A DNA stretch of 64,000 nt, from contig JBFMFX010000007.1 of the NCBI GenBank assembly GCA_040752005.1, forward strand, positions 91,467-155,466, written 5' to 3'. This DNA comes from RBG-16-66-20 sp040752005 (lineage in GTDB: Bacteria; Pseudomonadota; Gammaproteobacteria; Burkholderiales; SG8-39). A program made the position numbers and the translations under genes. Below the pieces are notes generated by a model. The model had not been told where the DNA came from, did not search any database, and worked only from the letters and a program-made list of their open reading frames with translations. Positions 32,688 through 41,437 of this stretch are shown here, piece by piece; position 1 is the stretch's first letter, and each line of letters begins with the position of its first letter.

Positions 32688-33545
32688 CTATTCGATGCGC
32701 AACGTTCCCTCGACGCAAGTCACCGCGCGCCCGGCAAGGTGGATATTGTCCCCATCGAGGCGCATCGCCACCCGTCCGTCGCGCCCGAGCGCCATGCCTT
32801 GCCGCGCGCGGTACGAAGCGCCGAAACGCCGCCCCTGTCCGCTCGCTCGCAGGAACGCCGCGACGCTGATGTTACCGCTGCCGCAAACCGGGTCCTCCGG
32901 CACACCGTGGGCCGGAGCGAAGGAACGCACGTGGATGGCCGCGTCCGCGCCCCCCGTTTCACCGAAGACGGTGACGCCGGTCGCACCGGCCGAGTCGCTG
33001 AGCGCGGCGAGCGCGGCGAAATCGGGGCGGAGCGCATCCACCGCTTCCGCCCCCGCAAGCTCGGCGACGATCCATACCGGGCCGACCTCCACGATGCGAG
33101 GCTCGCCGCGCACCTTCGCGCCGAGCGCCTTCTCCAGCGAAGGAACGTGCGCCGGATCCAGCGCCGTGATCCGCTGCGCCGGCGCCTTGAGCGAGATGAG
33201 GCCGTCGGCGACCGAAAGCTCCAGCAGCCCGGCACCGCATTCCTGCAGCAGGCGGCCGCTCCGCGGGCGCGCGACACCGGCTTCGAGGACCGCGTGCGCT
33301 GAGCCGATCGTCGGATGTCCGGCAAACGGCAGTTCCGCCCGGGGCGTGAAGATCCGGAGGCGGTAGTCGGCGCGGCGATCCAGCGGCCTCAGGATGAAAG
33401 TCGTCTCCGAAAGATTGGTCCAGGCGGCGATGCGCTGCATCTGTTCGGCGGACAGGGCGTCGCCGTCGAGAACGACCGCCACCGGGTTGCCGCGGAATGG
33501 CACCCCGCTGAAGACATCCACCTGCCGGAAACGGACGGTCTTCAG
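32688..33545 (-). CDS. PhzF-family epimerase/isomerase
   Basis: This 285-residue two-domain PhzF-fold protein has the catalytic Glu in NLSETTFIL (about residue 45), the GHPTIGSAHAVL motif, and the second-domain DPVCGSGNISVAAFL motif. Members include the phenazine isomerase and many enzymes of unknown substrate. No ATG, GTG or TTG precedes the first strand. A CTG at 33545 overlaps the synthetase stop as CTGA, the same geometry as the GTGA/ATGA junctions here, and gives LKTVRFRQVDVFSGVPFRGNP. The next candidate is GTG 33521, which loses eight residues of strand 1. Confidence 0.85.
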   Translation of the reverse strand: MKTVRFRQVDVFSGVPFRGNPVAVVLDGDALSAEQMQRIAAWTNLSETTFILRPLDRRADYRLRIFTPRAELPFAGHPTIGSAHAVLEAGVARPRSGRLLQECGAGLLELSVADGLISLKAPAQRITALDPAHVPSLEKALGAKVRGEPRIVEVGPVWIVAELAGAEAVDALRPDFAALAALSDSAGATGVTVFGETGGADAAIHVRSFAPAHGVPEDPVCGSGNISVAAFLRASGQGRRFGASYRARQGMALGRDGRVAMRLDGDNIHLAGRAVTCVEGTLRIE

Positions 33546-35212
33546 AGCGTCTTCGCGCGCTCGCGCAGCACGTACTTCTGGATCTTGCCGGTCGCGGTGG
33601 TCGGCAGCGGCCCGAAGACCACCTTCTTCGGCACCTTGAAGCGCGCGAGATGCCGGCGGCACCAGTCCATGTACTCGGCCTCGGTCGCCGTCGCACCTGG
33701 CTTCAACTGAACGAAGGCGCACGGGGTCTCGCCCCACTTCTCGTCCGGGCGCGCGACCACCGCCGCGAGCTGCGTCGCCGGATGCTTGTAGAGCGCGATC
33801 TCGACCTCCACCGACGAGATGTTCTCGCCTCCGGAGATGATGATGTCCTTCTTCCGGTCCTTGATCTCGACATAGTTGTTCGGATGCCAGACCGCGAGGT
33901 CTCCGGTGTGCATCCAGCCCCCGGCGAAGGCTTGCGCCGTCGCCTTCGGATCCTTGAGGTAACCCAGCATCACCGTGTTGCCGCGCACTAGGATCTCGCC
34001 CATCGTCTGGCCGTCCTTCTTCACCGGCTTGCAGGTACGCGAGTCGGCGACGATATGGCCTTCGACCACCGGATAACGCACGCCCTGGCGCGCCATCTCG
34101 GCCGCGCGCGGTTCGAGCGCAAGCCCCTGCCACGCCTGCTGTTCGGCGCAGTAGGTCGAGGGCCCCTGCAGCTCGGTCATGCCGTAGATGTGTAACACCT
34201 TGAAGCCGAGTTCCTCCATCGCCTGGATCACCTTGGCGGGCGGCGGCGAACCGCCGGTCTGGATATGCACCGTGTGCGGGAATCGGCAGCGCTGTTCCGG
34301 CGGCGCCGACACGAGCATCGTGAGCACCGTCGGCGCGCCGCACATGTGCGTGACGCCGTGCTCGACGATCGTCGGGAAAATCTGCGCCGGATCCACCGCC
34401 CGTAGGCAGACGTGCGTGCCGCCCATCGCGGTCACCGACCACGGAAAGCACCAGCCGTTGCAATGGAACATCGGCAGCGTCCAGAGGTACACCGGATGCG
34501 CCGGCATCGCCCACGCCATGACGTTGCCGCAGGCCTCGAGAAACGTTCCCCGGTGGTGATAGACGACCCCCTTCGGCCGGCCGGTGGTGCCGGAGGTGTA
34601 GTTGAGCGCGATCGGTGCCGATTCGTCCTGCGGCAACGACCATTTGAAATCGGGCCGTCCGGTCGCGAGAAACGCCTCGTACTCGATCGCGCCCAGCCGC
34701 TCGCCGGGGCCGGTGTAGAGGGGGTCGTCCACGTCCACGACGAACGGCTTTCTCTTCAGCCGCGCCAGCGCCGGCCCGATCACTGCGGCGTACATGCGGT
34801 CGGTGATCAGCACCTTCGCCTCGCCGTGCTCAAGGATGTAGGCGACGGTGTCGGCGTCAAGGCGTGTGTTGATGGTGTTGAGCACCGCGCCCAGCATCGG
34901 CACGCCGTAATGCGCCTCCAGCATCGCGGGGACATTGGGCAGCATCGCCGAAACCACGTCCCCCGCCCCGATCCCCTTTCTCGCCAGCGCCGAGGCAAGC
35001 CGCAGCGCTCGCTCGTGGAACTGCGCGTAGCCGTAGCGGATCGGCCCGTGGATCACGGCGGTGTGCGAGGGGAAGATCTCCGCCGCACGCGGCAGGAAAA
35101 CCACCGGGCTGAGAGGCGTGTAGTTCGCCGGTCCGGGCTTCAACCCCATCCACAGGTCCTTTTTGCGCGCCGCAGCATCGGGCCTCCGGTTCGCCTTTCC
35201 GCTCTTGGCCAT
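33542..35212 (-). CDS. AMP-forming acyl-CoA synthetase
   Basis: This 556-residue adenylate-forming enzyme makes acyl-CoA from a carboxylate, ATP and CoA. ATP motif LNYTSGTTGRPKGVVYHHRG, then IYGMTELQGP, GWMHTGDLAVW, KDRKKDIIISGGENISSVEVE and the catalytic Lys in TATGKIQKYVLRERAK are all intact. The sequence resembles medium-chain or aromatic acyl-CoA synthetases (3-(methylthio)propionyl-CoA ligase-like group); the exact acid is unknown. It is divergent from a HAAT binding-protein gene with a 52-base gap, which suggests uptake and activation of the same compound class. Confidence 0.9.
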   Translation of the reverse strand: MAKSGKANRRPDAAARKKDLWMGLKPGPANYTPLSPVVFLPRAAEIFPSHTAVIHGPIRYGYAQFHERALRLASALARKGIGAGDVVSAMLPNVPAMLEAHYGVPMLGAVLNTINTRLDADTVAYILEHGEAKVLITDRMYAAVIGPALARLKRKPFVVDVDDPLYTGPGERLGAIEYEAFLATGRPDFKWSLPQDESAPIALNYTSGTTGRPKGVVYHHRGTFLEACGNVMAWAMPAHPVYLWTLPMFHCNGWCFPWSVTAMGGTHVCLRAVDPAQIFPTIVEHGVTHMCGAPTVLTMLVSAPPEQRCRFPHTVHIQTGGSPPPAKVIQAMEELGFKVLHIYGMTELQGPSTYCAEQQAWQGLALEPRAAEMARQGVRYPVVEGHIVADSRTCKPVKKDGQTMGEILVRGNTVMLGYLKDPKATAQAFAGGWMHTGDLAVWHPNNYVEIKDRKKDIIISGGENISSVEVEIALYKHPATQLAAVVARPDEKWGETPCAFVQLKPGATATEAEYMDWCRRHLARFKVPKKVVFGPLPTTATGKIQKYVLRERAKTL

Positions 35213-35264
35213 TGCTCCTCCTCCGATTTACACTCGGCACAATCTACCCGAAGGAGGAGACCCA

Positions 35265-36443
35265 GTGAAGAAACTCGCCCTGGCAGTCGCGCTCGCATTC
35301 GCCGCCGGCGGTGCGCTTGCGCAGGAAAAGACCGTGCGCATCTCCGGATTCGGTGCCAAGACCGGTCCGGTGCGCTCGTTCGGGATCAACAGCGAGGCGG
35401 CAATGCAGGCCGCCGCCGACGTGATCAACAAGGGCGGCGGCGTGAAGCTCGCCGACGGCTCCAAGGCCAAGATCGTGGTGGACTTCTACGACGACGGCTG
35501 CAACGCCGAGCAGGGTATCTCCGTCATCCGGCGCATCGCCGGCACCGACGCGCTGGTCGCCATCGGTCCGACCTGCTCCAACGTCGCCGAGCCGCTGTTC
35601 GGCATCCTGCAGAAGAAGGTGGACGACAAGACCGACACCGGTCTGCAGTTCCCGGTCTTCACCGACGTCGCGATCAAGGTCGGCCTGGCGAGAATCTCGG
35701 AGTGGGCGTTCCGCAACGTGCCCAACGAGATGACGATGTATTCCTCGCTCTTTTACTGGCTGCGCACCACGCGCCCCGATCTGAAGACCGTGTGGGGCGG
35801 CGTCGAGGAGGACTTCGCGCATTCGCGCGCGAGCTGGCACGTGGTGATGAAGGACCGCGCCACCGCGAACAACTTCCAGGTGCTCGGCGAATCGAAGTGG
35901 CTGCTGGCCGACACCAACTTCGCCACCCAGGTGCGCGAGATGAAGAAGGCGAATGCCGACGTGATCGCCATCTCCGCCCATCCGTTCAGCATGTGCGGCG
36001 CGCTGAAGGAGATGCAGCGCCAGGGGGTGAAGCCGAAGGTGCTGGTGGGGCTGACCAGCTCCTCGTCGCTGGAGACGCTGCAGGGCTGCGCCAAGCAGGC
36101 GCAGGGAATGATCATCCCGACCTCGTTCGCGCCGGTCACCAAGGAGGGCAAGTTCGCCGCCGAGCAGACCGCGAAGTTCAAGGGCGCGGCGGACCTGCAT
36201 TCGATGGCGGCGTGGGAGAACATGTTCATCCTCAAGCAGGTGATGGAGTCGGAGAGAATCTCGGGCGACAAGAGCCAGGTGCAGGCCGACCGGCGCAAGA
36301 TCCGGGACGGGCTGGCGAAGCTGAAGGTGACCAAGGGCCTGCTCGGCGACACCAAGCGCACCGAGGATCGGGAAGCGGACAAGCCGTACCTGTTCGTCCA
36401 GGCGAAGGGCAACGAGTGGGTCGTGCTACACAATCCGCTCTAG
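35265..36443 (+). CDS. HAAT ABC transporter substrate-binding protein
   Basis: This 392-residue periplasmic binding protein starts at GTG 35265 after a strong AAGGAGGA (35251-35258). The signal peptide is MKKLALAVALAFAAGGALAQ. The mature part reads KTVRISGFGAKTGPVRSFGINSEAAMQAAADVINKGGGVKLADGSKAKIVVDFYDDGCNAEQGISVIRRI, with further family blocks SEWAFRNVPNE and DVIAISAHPFSMCGALKEMQRQG. It is a distant member compared with LivJ, so the ligand is probably not a simple branched amino acid. A strong terminator follows, before the permease genes. Confidence 0.9.
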   Translation: MKKLALAVALAFAAGGALAQEKTVRISGFGAKTGPVRSFGINSEAAMQAAADVINKGGGVKLADGSKAKIVVDFYDDGCNAEQGISVIRRIAGTDALVAIGPTCSNVAEPLFGILQKKVDDKTDTGLQFPVFTDVAIKVGLARISEWAFRNVPNEMTMYSSLFYWLRTTRPDLKTVWGGVEEDFAHSRASWHVVMKDRATANNFQVLGESKWLLADTNFATQVREMKKANADVIAISAHPFSMCGALKEMQRQGVKPKVLVGLTSSSSLETLQGCAKQAQGMIIPTSFAPVTKEGKFAAEQTAKFKGAADLHSMAAWENMFILKQVMESERISGDKSQVQADRRKIRDGLAKLKVTKGLLGDTKRTEDREADKPYLFVQAKGNEWVVLHNPL

Positions 36444-36459
36444 GGTGAGGGTCTGAACG

Positions 36460-36489
36460 GAGCGCGGCCGCCGGCCGCGCTCTTTTTTT
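36460..36489 (+). terminator. Intrinsic terminator/attenuator before livH-like gene
   Basis: GAGCGCGGCC, loop GCC and GGCCGCGCTC make a perfect 10-bp stem, followed by seven T (36483-36489). The livH-like ATG begins at the next base, 36490. It should stop most transcripts after the binding-protein gene, giving excess binding protein over permease, a usual need in such operons. Confidence 0.8.
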
Positions 36490-37368
36490 ATGCTCGACTT
36501 CCTTCAGGCGGTTTCCGACGGCGTGCTGTTCGGCGCGACCTACGCGCTGATCGGCATCGGCTTCACGCTGGTGTTCGGCGTGATGCACAAGATCAACATG
36601 GCCTACGCCGCGGCCTCGGTCGGCGCCGCGTACACGGGGCTTCTCGCGCTGCAGGTAATGGCGGGCGCGCCGCCCTGGGTGGTGTTCGCCTGCGCCTTCC
36701 TTGCCGGAGGGCTTCTCGGCTGGCTTGTCTATCTCGCCTGCTTTCACTTCATTCCGCTCTCGCATCCGCTCGCGACGCTCATGTCCACGGTGGGGATGCT
36801 GCTCCTCATCGACGAGGTGGTGGTGCACGTCACCGACGGCATGCCGCAGAGCTATCCGGCGATGTTCGACGACGTGATGCTGCGCGCGGGAGAGTTCACG
36901 CTGCGTGGCGACCTGCTGCTCGTCTTCGGCGTGTGCGTGGTGGCGATGGCGTGCCTGCTCGTGCTCCTTTACCGTACCCGCCTGGGGCTTGCCACGCGCG
37001 CGGTTTCGCAGCAGCCGGTGGCGGCCCAGCTCTGCGGAATCCAGGTCGCGCGGGTGAACGCCATGACCTTCGTCATCACGGGGCTGCTGGGAGGGCTCGC
37101 CGGCGCCATGATCGGCGCGTCGGTGGGCACGCTCTCGCCGCTGCTTTCCGGGCCGCTCACGGTGAAGGGGTTAATCGTGACGGTGATCGGCGGGCTGGGG
37201 AGCATCCCCGGCGCGATCGTGGCCGGGCTGCTGGTGGGCGGCTTCGAGAACGTGTTTCAGCTCTACCGCGGCGTCACCGAGCGGGACCTCTACGTGATGC
37301 TGCTGCTGTTCGTCTTCCTTATTTTCCGTCCTGGCGGGATCTTCGCCGCCCGTGCGGGCCGGGATTGA
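36490..37368 (+). CDS. HAAT ABC transporter permease (LivH-like), first copy
   Basis: This 292-residue membrane protein starts MLDFLQAVSDGVLFGATYALIGIGFTLVFGVMHKINMAYAA, the full LivH N-terminus. The coupling region is TRAVSQQPVAAQLCGIQVARVNAMTFVITGLLGGLAGAMIGASVG, and the end is LRGL-like IFRPGGIFAARAGRD. ATG 36490 follows the terminator T-run directly, so no Shine-Dalgarno can form except inside the hairpin; how it is translated is unclear. The livM-like gene starts 1 base after its stop. Confidence 0.92.
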   Translation: MLDFLQAVSDGVLFGATYALIGIGFTLVFGVMHKINMAYAAASVGAAYTGLLALQVMAGAPPWVVFACAFLAGGLLGWLVYLACFHFIPLSHPLATLMSTVGMLLLIDEVVVHVTDGMPQSYPAMFDDVMLRAGEFTLRGDLLLVFGVCVVAMACLLVLLYRTRLGLATRAVSQQPVAAQLCGIQVARVNAMTFVITGLLGGLAGAMIGASVGTLSPLLSGPLTVKGLIVTVIGGLGSIPGAIVAGLLVGGFENVFQLYRGVTERDLYVMLLLFVFLIFRPGGIFAARAGRD

Positions 37369-37369
37369 A

Positions 37370-38233
37370 ATGGACTTCTACTTCGGGCTCATCCAGCTCA
37401 TCGGCGTGCACACGCTGCTCGGGCTTTCGGCCTACATTGTGCTGCTCACCGGGCAGGTGACGCTGGCGCAGGCCGCCTTCTATGCCATCGGCGCCTACGT
37501 CTCGGGGATGCTGACGGTGCTCGCCGGCTGGCATATCGTGCCGGCGCTCGGCGTCGGCGGGCTTGCCGGAGCAGCCGCTGCCTGCGCGGTCGGCTTTCCG
37601 GCGCTGCGCGTCAAGGGGCTGATGCTGGTGATCGCCACCCTCGCCTTCGGCGAAGGCGTGCGCATCTTCTTCTTCAATTTCGATTACCAGATCGCGAAGG
37701 GCGACATCAAGGTGGGGCCGCTCGGCGGCGAGGGATTCCGCCAGATCCGTTTCTTTCCGGAAAACGGCTGGACGACGCTGGAAGTCATGCTCTTCATCTG
37801 GGCGTTCGTGATCGCCGTCATGGCGCTGCTGTGGTGGTTCGACCGCTCGCGCTACGGCGCGGTGCTGCGCGCCGTCGGCGAGGACGAGGTCGCGGCGCAG
37901 TCGGTCGGCGTCAACCTGACCGCGGTCAAGGTGAGCGCGATGACGGTGGGCGGTGCGATCGCGGGAATCGCCGGCTCGCTCTACGCCCACTACACCACGC
38001 ACATCGAGCACTCCAGCTTCAACGTGCTGGTCGCCACCTTCGCCATCGCCTACCCCATCGTCGGCGGCCTGCAGAGCGTGTTCGGCACGCTCGCCGCGGT
38101 GATCTTCGTGCAGGGCTTTCTCATCGAGGGGCTGCGCGGGCTGGGCGACTGGCGGAACCTCCTCTTCGGCGCACTCATCGTGCTGGCGATGAACCTGCGG
38201 CCTCAGGGCATCTTCTGGAGGCGTGGTGCTTGA
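37370..38233 (+). CDS. HAAT ABC transporter permease (LivM-like), first copy
   Basis: This 287-residue membrane protein starts MDFYFGLIQLIGVHTLLGLSAYIVLLTGQVTLAQAAFYAIGAYVSGML. It has the LivM coupling region LRAVGEDEVAAQSVGVNLTAVKVSAMTVGGAIAGIAGSLYAHYTTHIEHSSF and the end MNLRPQGIFWRRGA. It pairs with the preceding LivH-like protein. Its end overlaps the livG-like gene by 11 bases. Confidence 0.92.
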   Translation: MDFYFGLIQLIGVHTLLGLSAYIVLLTGQVTLAQAAFYAIGAYVSGMLTVLAGWHIVPALGVGGLAGAAAACAVGFPALRVKGLMLVIATLAFGEGVRIFFFNFDYQIAKGDIKVGPLGGEGFRQIRFFPENGWTTLEVMLFIWAFVIAVMALLWWFDRSRYGAVLRAVGEDEVAAQSVGVNLTAVKVSAMTVGGAIAGIAGSLYAHYTTHIEHSSFNVLVATFAIAYPIVGGLQSVFGTLAAVIFVQGFLIEGLRGLGDWRNLLFGALIVLAMNLRPQGIFWRRGA

Positions 38234-38975
38234 GCTGAAGGGCGTCACGCGCCACTTCGGGGGCGTTCGCGCCGTGGACGGGCTCGACCTCGTCGTGCCC
38301 GAGGGCAGCATCTTCGGCCTGATCGGCCCGAACGGCTCGGGCAAGAGCACCACCGTCAACCTCGTCACGGGGCTCTTTCCGCTCACCGCGGGCACGATCC
38401 GGTTCCGCGGCGAGACGCTGGACGACCTGCCGACGCACCGGCGCCTGCAGAAGGGGATCGCGCGCACCTTCCAGAATATCCGGCTCTTCGGCCGCCTCAC
38501 GGTATGGCAGAACCTGTGGGTGGCGCAGAATTCGCCCGAGGACCGGGCGCGGCGCGGCTTCGTCGCCCGCTGGCTCGGCGGCAACCGGAACGCGCGCGAG
38601 GAGATCGCGCCACTGCTGGAATTCTCCGGTCTCGCGCACAAGGCGGACGATCCCGCCGCTAGCTTGTCCTTCGGCGAGCAGCGGCGCCTCGAGCTGGCGC
38701 GGGCGCTGGCGGCGCGGCCAAAGCTGCTGCTGCTCGATGAACCGGCGGCCGGCATGAACTCCGAGGAGATCGCCCAGCTGCGCGAGCGCATTCTGGCGCT
38801 GCGTGCGCGCGGCATCACCATCCTGCTCATCGAGCATGTGATGGAACTCGTCATGGGTGTCACCGACCGCATCGCGGTGCTCAACTTCGGCCAGAAGATC
38901 GCCGAAGGCGCGCCCGCGGAAATCCAGGCCGATCCCGCCGTGCGCAAGGCCTACCTCGGAGGCGATACGGCGTGA
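38223..38975 (+). CDS. HAAT ABC transporter ATP-binding protein (LivG-like)
   Basis: This 250-residue ATPase starts at GTG 38223. Walker A is GPNGSGKSTTVNLVTG, the Q-loop region is GIARTFQNIRLFGRLTVWQNL, the signature is LSFGEQRRLELARALA, Walker B is LLLLDEPAAGM and the switch is ILLIEHVMELVM. The tail AYLGGDTA is typical of LivG. It is coupled to the next gene by GTGA. Confidence 0.93.
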   Translation: MVLELKGVTRHFGGVRAVDGLDLVVPEGSIFGLIGPNGSGKSTTVNLVTGLFPLTAGTIRFRGETLDDLPTHRRLQKGIARTFQNIRLFGRLTVWQNLWVAQNSPEDRARRGFVARWLGGNRNAREEIAPLLEFSGLAHKADDPAASLSFGEQRRLELARALAARPKLLLLDEPAAGMNSEEIAQLRERILALRARGITILLIEHVMELVMGVTDRIAVLNFGQKIAEGAPAEIQADPAVRKAYLGGDTA

Positions 38976-39691
38976 GCGCGCTGCTGGAGGTGAAAGACCT
39001 CGTCACCGCCTACGGCAAGATCGAGGCGCTGAAGGGTGTGTCGCTCGAAGTCCGCGAAGGCTCGATCACCTGCCTGCTCGGGCCCAACGGCGCCGGCAAG
39101 ACGACGCTCATGATGACGATCGCCGGTATCCTGAAGCCGCGTTCCGGTTCGATCCGCTTTTCCGGCCGCGAGATCGCGCGCCAGCCGCCGCACGCGATCG
39201 TCGGCGCGGGCGTGGCGCTGGTGCCGGAGAACCGCCTCGTCTTTCCCGGCATGAGCGTGCTGGAGAATCTGCATGCCGGTGCCTACGCGCGGCGCGACGA
39301 CGAGATCGAGGCCGACATCGGACGGCTGTTCGAGCGCTTCCCCCGGCTGCGCGAACGCGCCGAACAGGACGCCGGCACGCTCTCGGGCGGAGAGCAGCAG
39401 ATGCTCGCGGTCGCGCGCGCGCTGATGAGCCGGCCGAAGCTGCTCCTCATGGACGAGCCCTCGCTCGGCCTCGCGCCGCTGGTCGTGGACGAGATATTCC
39501 GCACCATCGCCGACCTGCACCGCGACGGCACCACGATCTTCCTCGTCGAGCAGAACGCGCACATGGCGCTGCGCGTCGCTCACCACTTCTACCTCATCGA
39601 GCAGGGGCGGGTGACCTTCTCCGGCGATCCCGGCTCGCTCGCCGAGGACGAGGTGATTCGCCGCGCCTACCTCGGTTCCGCGCGCCGATAG
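38972..39691 (+). CDS. HAAT ABC transporter ATP-binding protein (LivF-like)
   Basis: This 239-residue ATPase has Walker A GPNGAGKTTLMMTIAG, LivF-type VALVPENRLVFPGMSVLENLHAGAY, signature LSGGEQQMLAVARALM, Walker B LLLMDEPSLGLAP and switch FLVEQNAHMAL. It starts at GTG 38972, overlapping the livG-like stop. A second permease pair follows after 10 bases. Confidence 0.93.
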   Translation: MSALLEVKDLVTAYGKIEALKGVSLEVREGSITCLLGPNGAGKTTLMMTIAGILKPRSGSIRFSGREIARQPPHAIVGAGVALVPENRLVFPGMSVLENLHAGAYARRDDEIEADIGRLFERFPRLRERAEQDAGTLSGGEQQMLAVARALMSRPKLLLMDEPSLGLAPLVVDEIFRTIADLHRDGTTIFLVEQNAHMALRVAHHFYLIEQGRVTFSGDPGSLAEDEVIRRAYLGSARR

Positions 39692-39701
39692 CGGCGCCGC
39701 G

Positions 39702-40577
39702 ATGCTCGCCGACCTGCTGCAGAACACTTTCGACGGACTCGCCGCCGGCGCCTCCTACGCCCTCGTCGCGCTCGGCTTCACGCTGATCTTCGGCGTGCTG
39801 CGCCGGGCGAATCTGTCCTACGGGCCGGCCATCATGCTCGGGTGCTACGCGGCGGCGGCTGTGTCCGCGCAGCGGCCGGGGCTCGGCCTGGCCGTGCTCG
39901 CCCTGATTGCGATCGTTGTTTCGGTGCTCGCCGGCGCCTACGTCGAGCGGCTGTGCTTTGCCCCGCACCGCCGGGGCTCGGGCATCGCGGCGATGGCGGC
40001 GAGCTTTGCGCTCTGGATGCAGCTGGAGGAGCTGGCGGTGCTGCTCCTGCCGCGCCATGTGGTCGCCTTTCCGGCACTTTACGGCGACGATCCGATCGCC
40101 TTCGCCGGCCTCGCGATCCGGGTGGAGTCGCTCGTTGCGCTCGGCACGGCCGGCGCGGTGTGCGCGCTGCTCGCCTGGGTGCTGTACCGCACGCGCTTCG
40201 GGATCTCGGTGCGAGCGGTGATCGCCTCGCCGCTCGCGGCCGAAATCGCCGGAATCCGAACCGGCCGCATCTTCTTTCTCGTCTTCGCTCTCGCCTCCGC
40301 GATCGGCGGTCTCGCCGGTTTCCTGGTCGCCGCAACCGACGCGCAGCTCACGCCGATGATGGGCATGTGGTTCACGCTCAAGGGGCTGGTGGCGATGATG
40401 CTCGGGGGCCTGGGGTCGCTGCCCGGCGCCGTGCTCGGAGCGCTTGCACTCGGCCTGGTCGAGGCCCACAGCCAGTGGTTCCTCGGCCCACAACTGCGCG
40501 ATTTTGTCGTCTATCTGCTGCTCTTCTGCCTCCTTGCCGCGGCTCCGAAATGGATGCGTACGCACTCGGCCTCCTGA
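39702..40577 (+). CDS. HAAT ABC transporter permease (LivH-like), second copy
   Basis: This 291-residue membrane protein reads MLADLLQNTFDGLAAGASYALVALGFTLIFGVLRRANLSYGPAIML and has the LivH coupling region SVRAVIASPLAAEIAGIRTGRIFFLVFALASAIGGLAGFLVA. It is clearly different from the first copy at 36490, so this is not a recent tandem duplication. Its last 28 bases overlap the following livM-like gene in another frame. Confidence 0.9.
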   Translation: MLADLLQNTFDGLAAGASYALVALGFTLIFGVLRRANLSYGPAIMLGCYAAAAVSAQRPGLGLAVLALIAIVVSVLAGAYVERLCFAPHRRGSGIAAMAASFALWMQLEELAVLLLPRHVVAFPALYGDDPIAFAGLAIRVESLVALGTAGAVCALLAWVLYRTRFGISVRAVIASPLAAEIAGIRTGRIFFLVFALASAIGGLAGFLVAATDAQLTPMMGMWFTLKGLVAMMLGGLGSLPGAVLGALALGLVEAHSQWFLGPQLRDFVVYLLLFCLLAAAPKWMRTHSAS

Positions 40578-41437
40578 CGAACGTCGGCCTGCTCGGCTTT
40601 CTGGCGCTGTCGGCCTACCTCATGCTGCTCGCGGGCGAAATGTCGTTCGGCCAGCAGGCGTTCTTCGGCGTCGGGGCGTACGCCGGCGGCATGCTCACGG
40701 CGATGGCGGGATGGCCGCTGCCGCTCGCCGCCGTTGCGGCGATGGCGGCCGGAGCGCTCGCCGCGCTCGCCGTCGCGCTGCCCACCCTGCGCCTCAGGGG
40801 CCTTTACTTCGCCATGGCGACGCTCGCCGCGGCCGAGATGGCGCGAATCGGCTTCGAGCTGCTGCAGTGGCAGGTGGACAGGGGCGGCGAGCAGGTCGGA
40901 CCGGACGGCACGCAAGGCTTTCGCGGTATCCGCTGGGTGTTCGAGTCCGGCCTGGCGCCCGAAGCCTGGGCGGCGCTGGTGTGGCTGCTGCTTGCCGCGG
41001 TGCTCGCGCTCGCCGCGCTCGCCGAACGCTCGCGCCTGGGCGCGATGCTTCGAGCGGTGGGCGAGGATCCCGGCCTTGCCGCCGCGCTCGGGCTGGACGT
41101 GGACCGCTTCAAGCTGGGCGTCATCGCCGCCGCCGGGGCGCTGGCCGCGCTCGGGGGCGTGCTTTTCGCCCATCACAACACCTATATCGAACCGCGCAAC
41201 TTCGACATCATGCTCGGTGTGCACAGCCTCGCCTACGCCTTGATCGGCGGCCTGGGCACCGCCTTCGGCCCGCTCGTCGGCGTGCTGCTGGATGTCGGCC
41301 TGCTGGAGGGCACGCGCGTTTTTCACGGCTATCGGATGATCGCGTTCGGCGGACTGGTCGCGCTGCTGCTCGTGCTGCGGCCGCGCGGGCTGCTCGACGA
41401 GGCGGCGGTGCGATGGCTCGGCCGGCGCTTTTCCTGA
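40550..41437 (+). CDS. HAAT ABC transporter permease (LivM-like), second copy
   Basis: This 295-residue membrane protein reads MDAYALGLLTNVGLLGFLALSAYLMLLAGEMSFGQQAFFGVGAYAGGML. The LivM coupling region is LRAVGEDPGLAAALGLDVDRFKLGVIAAAGALAALGGVLFAHHNTYIEPRNFDIML. It probably pairs with the second LivH-like copy and shares the ATPases encoded just upstream, or replaces the first pair with a second binding protein encoded elsewhere. No second binding protein is in the operon. Confidence 0.9.
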   Translation: MDAYALGLLTNVGLLGFLALSAYLMLLAGEMSFGQQAFFGVGAYAGGMLTAMAGWPLPLAAVAAMAAGALAALAVALPTLRLRGLYFAMATLAAAEMARIGFELLQWQVDRGGEQVGPDGTQGFRGIRWVFESGLAPEAWAALVWLLLAAVLALAALAERSRLGAMLRAVGEDPGLAAALGLDVDRFKLGVIAAAGALAALGGVLFAHHNTYIEPRNFDIMLGVHSLAYALIGGLGTAFGPLVGVLLDVGLLEGTRVFHGYRMIAFGGLVALLLVLRPRGLLDEAAVRWLGRRFS

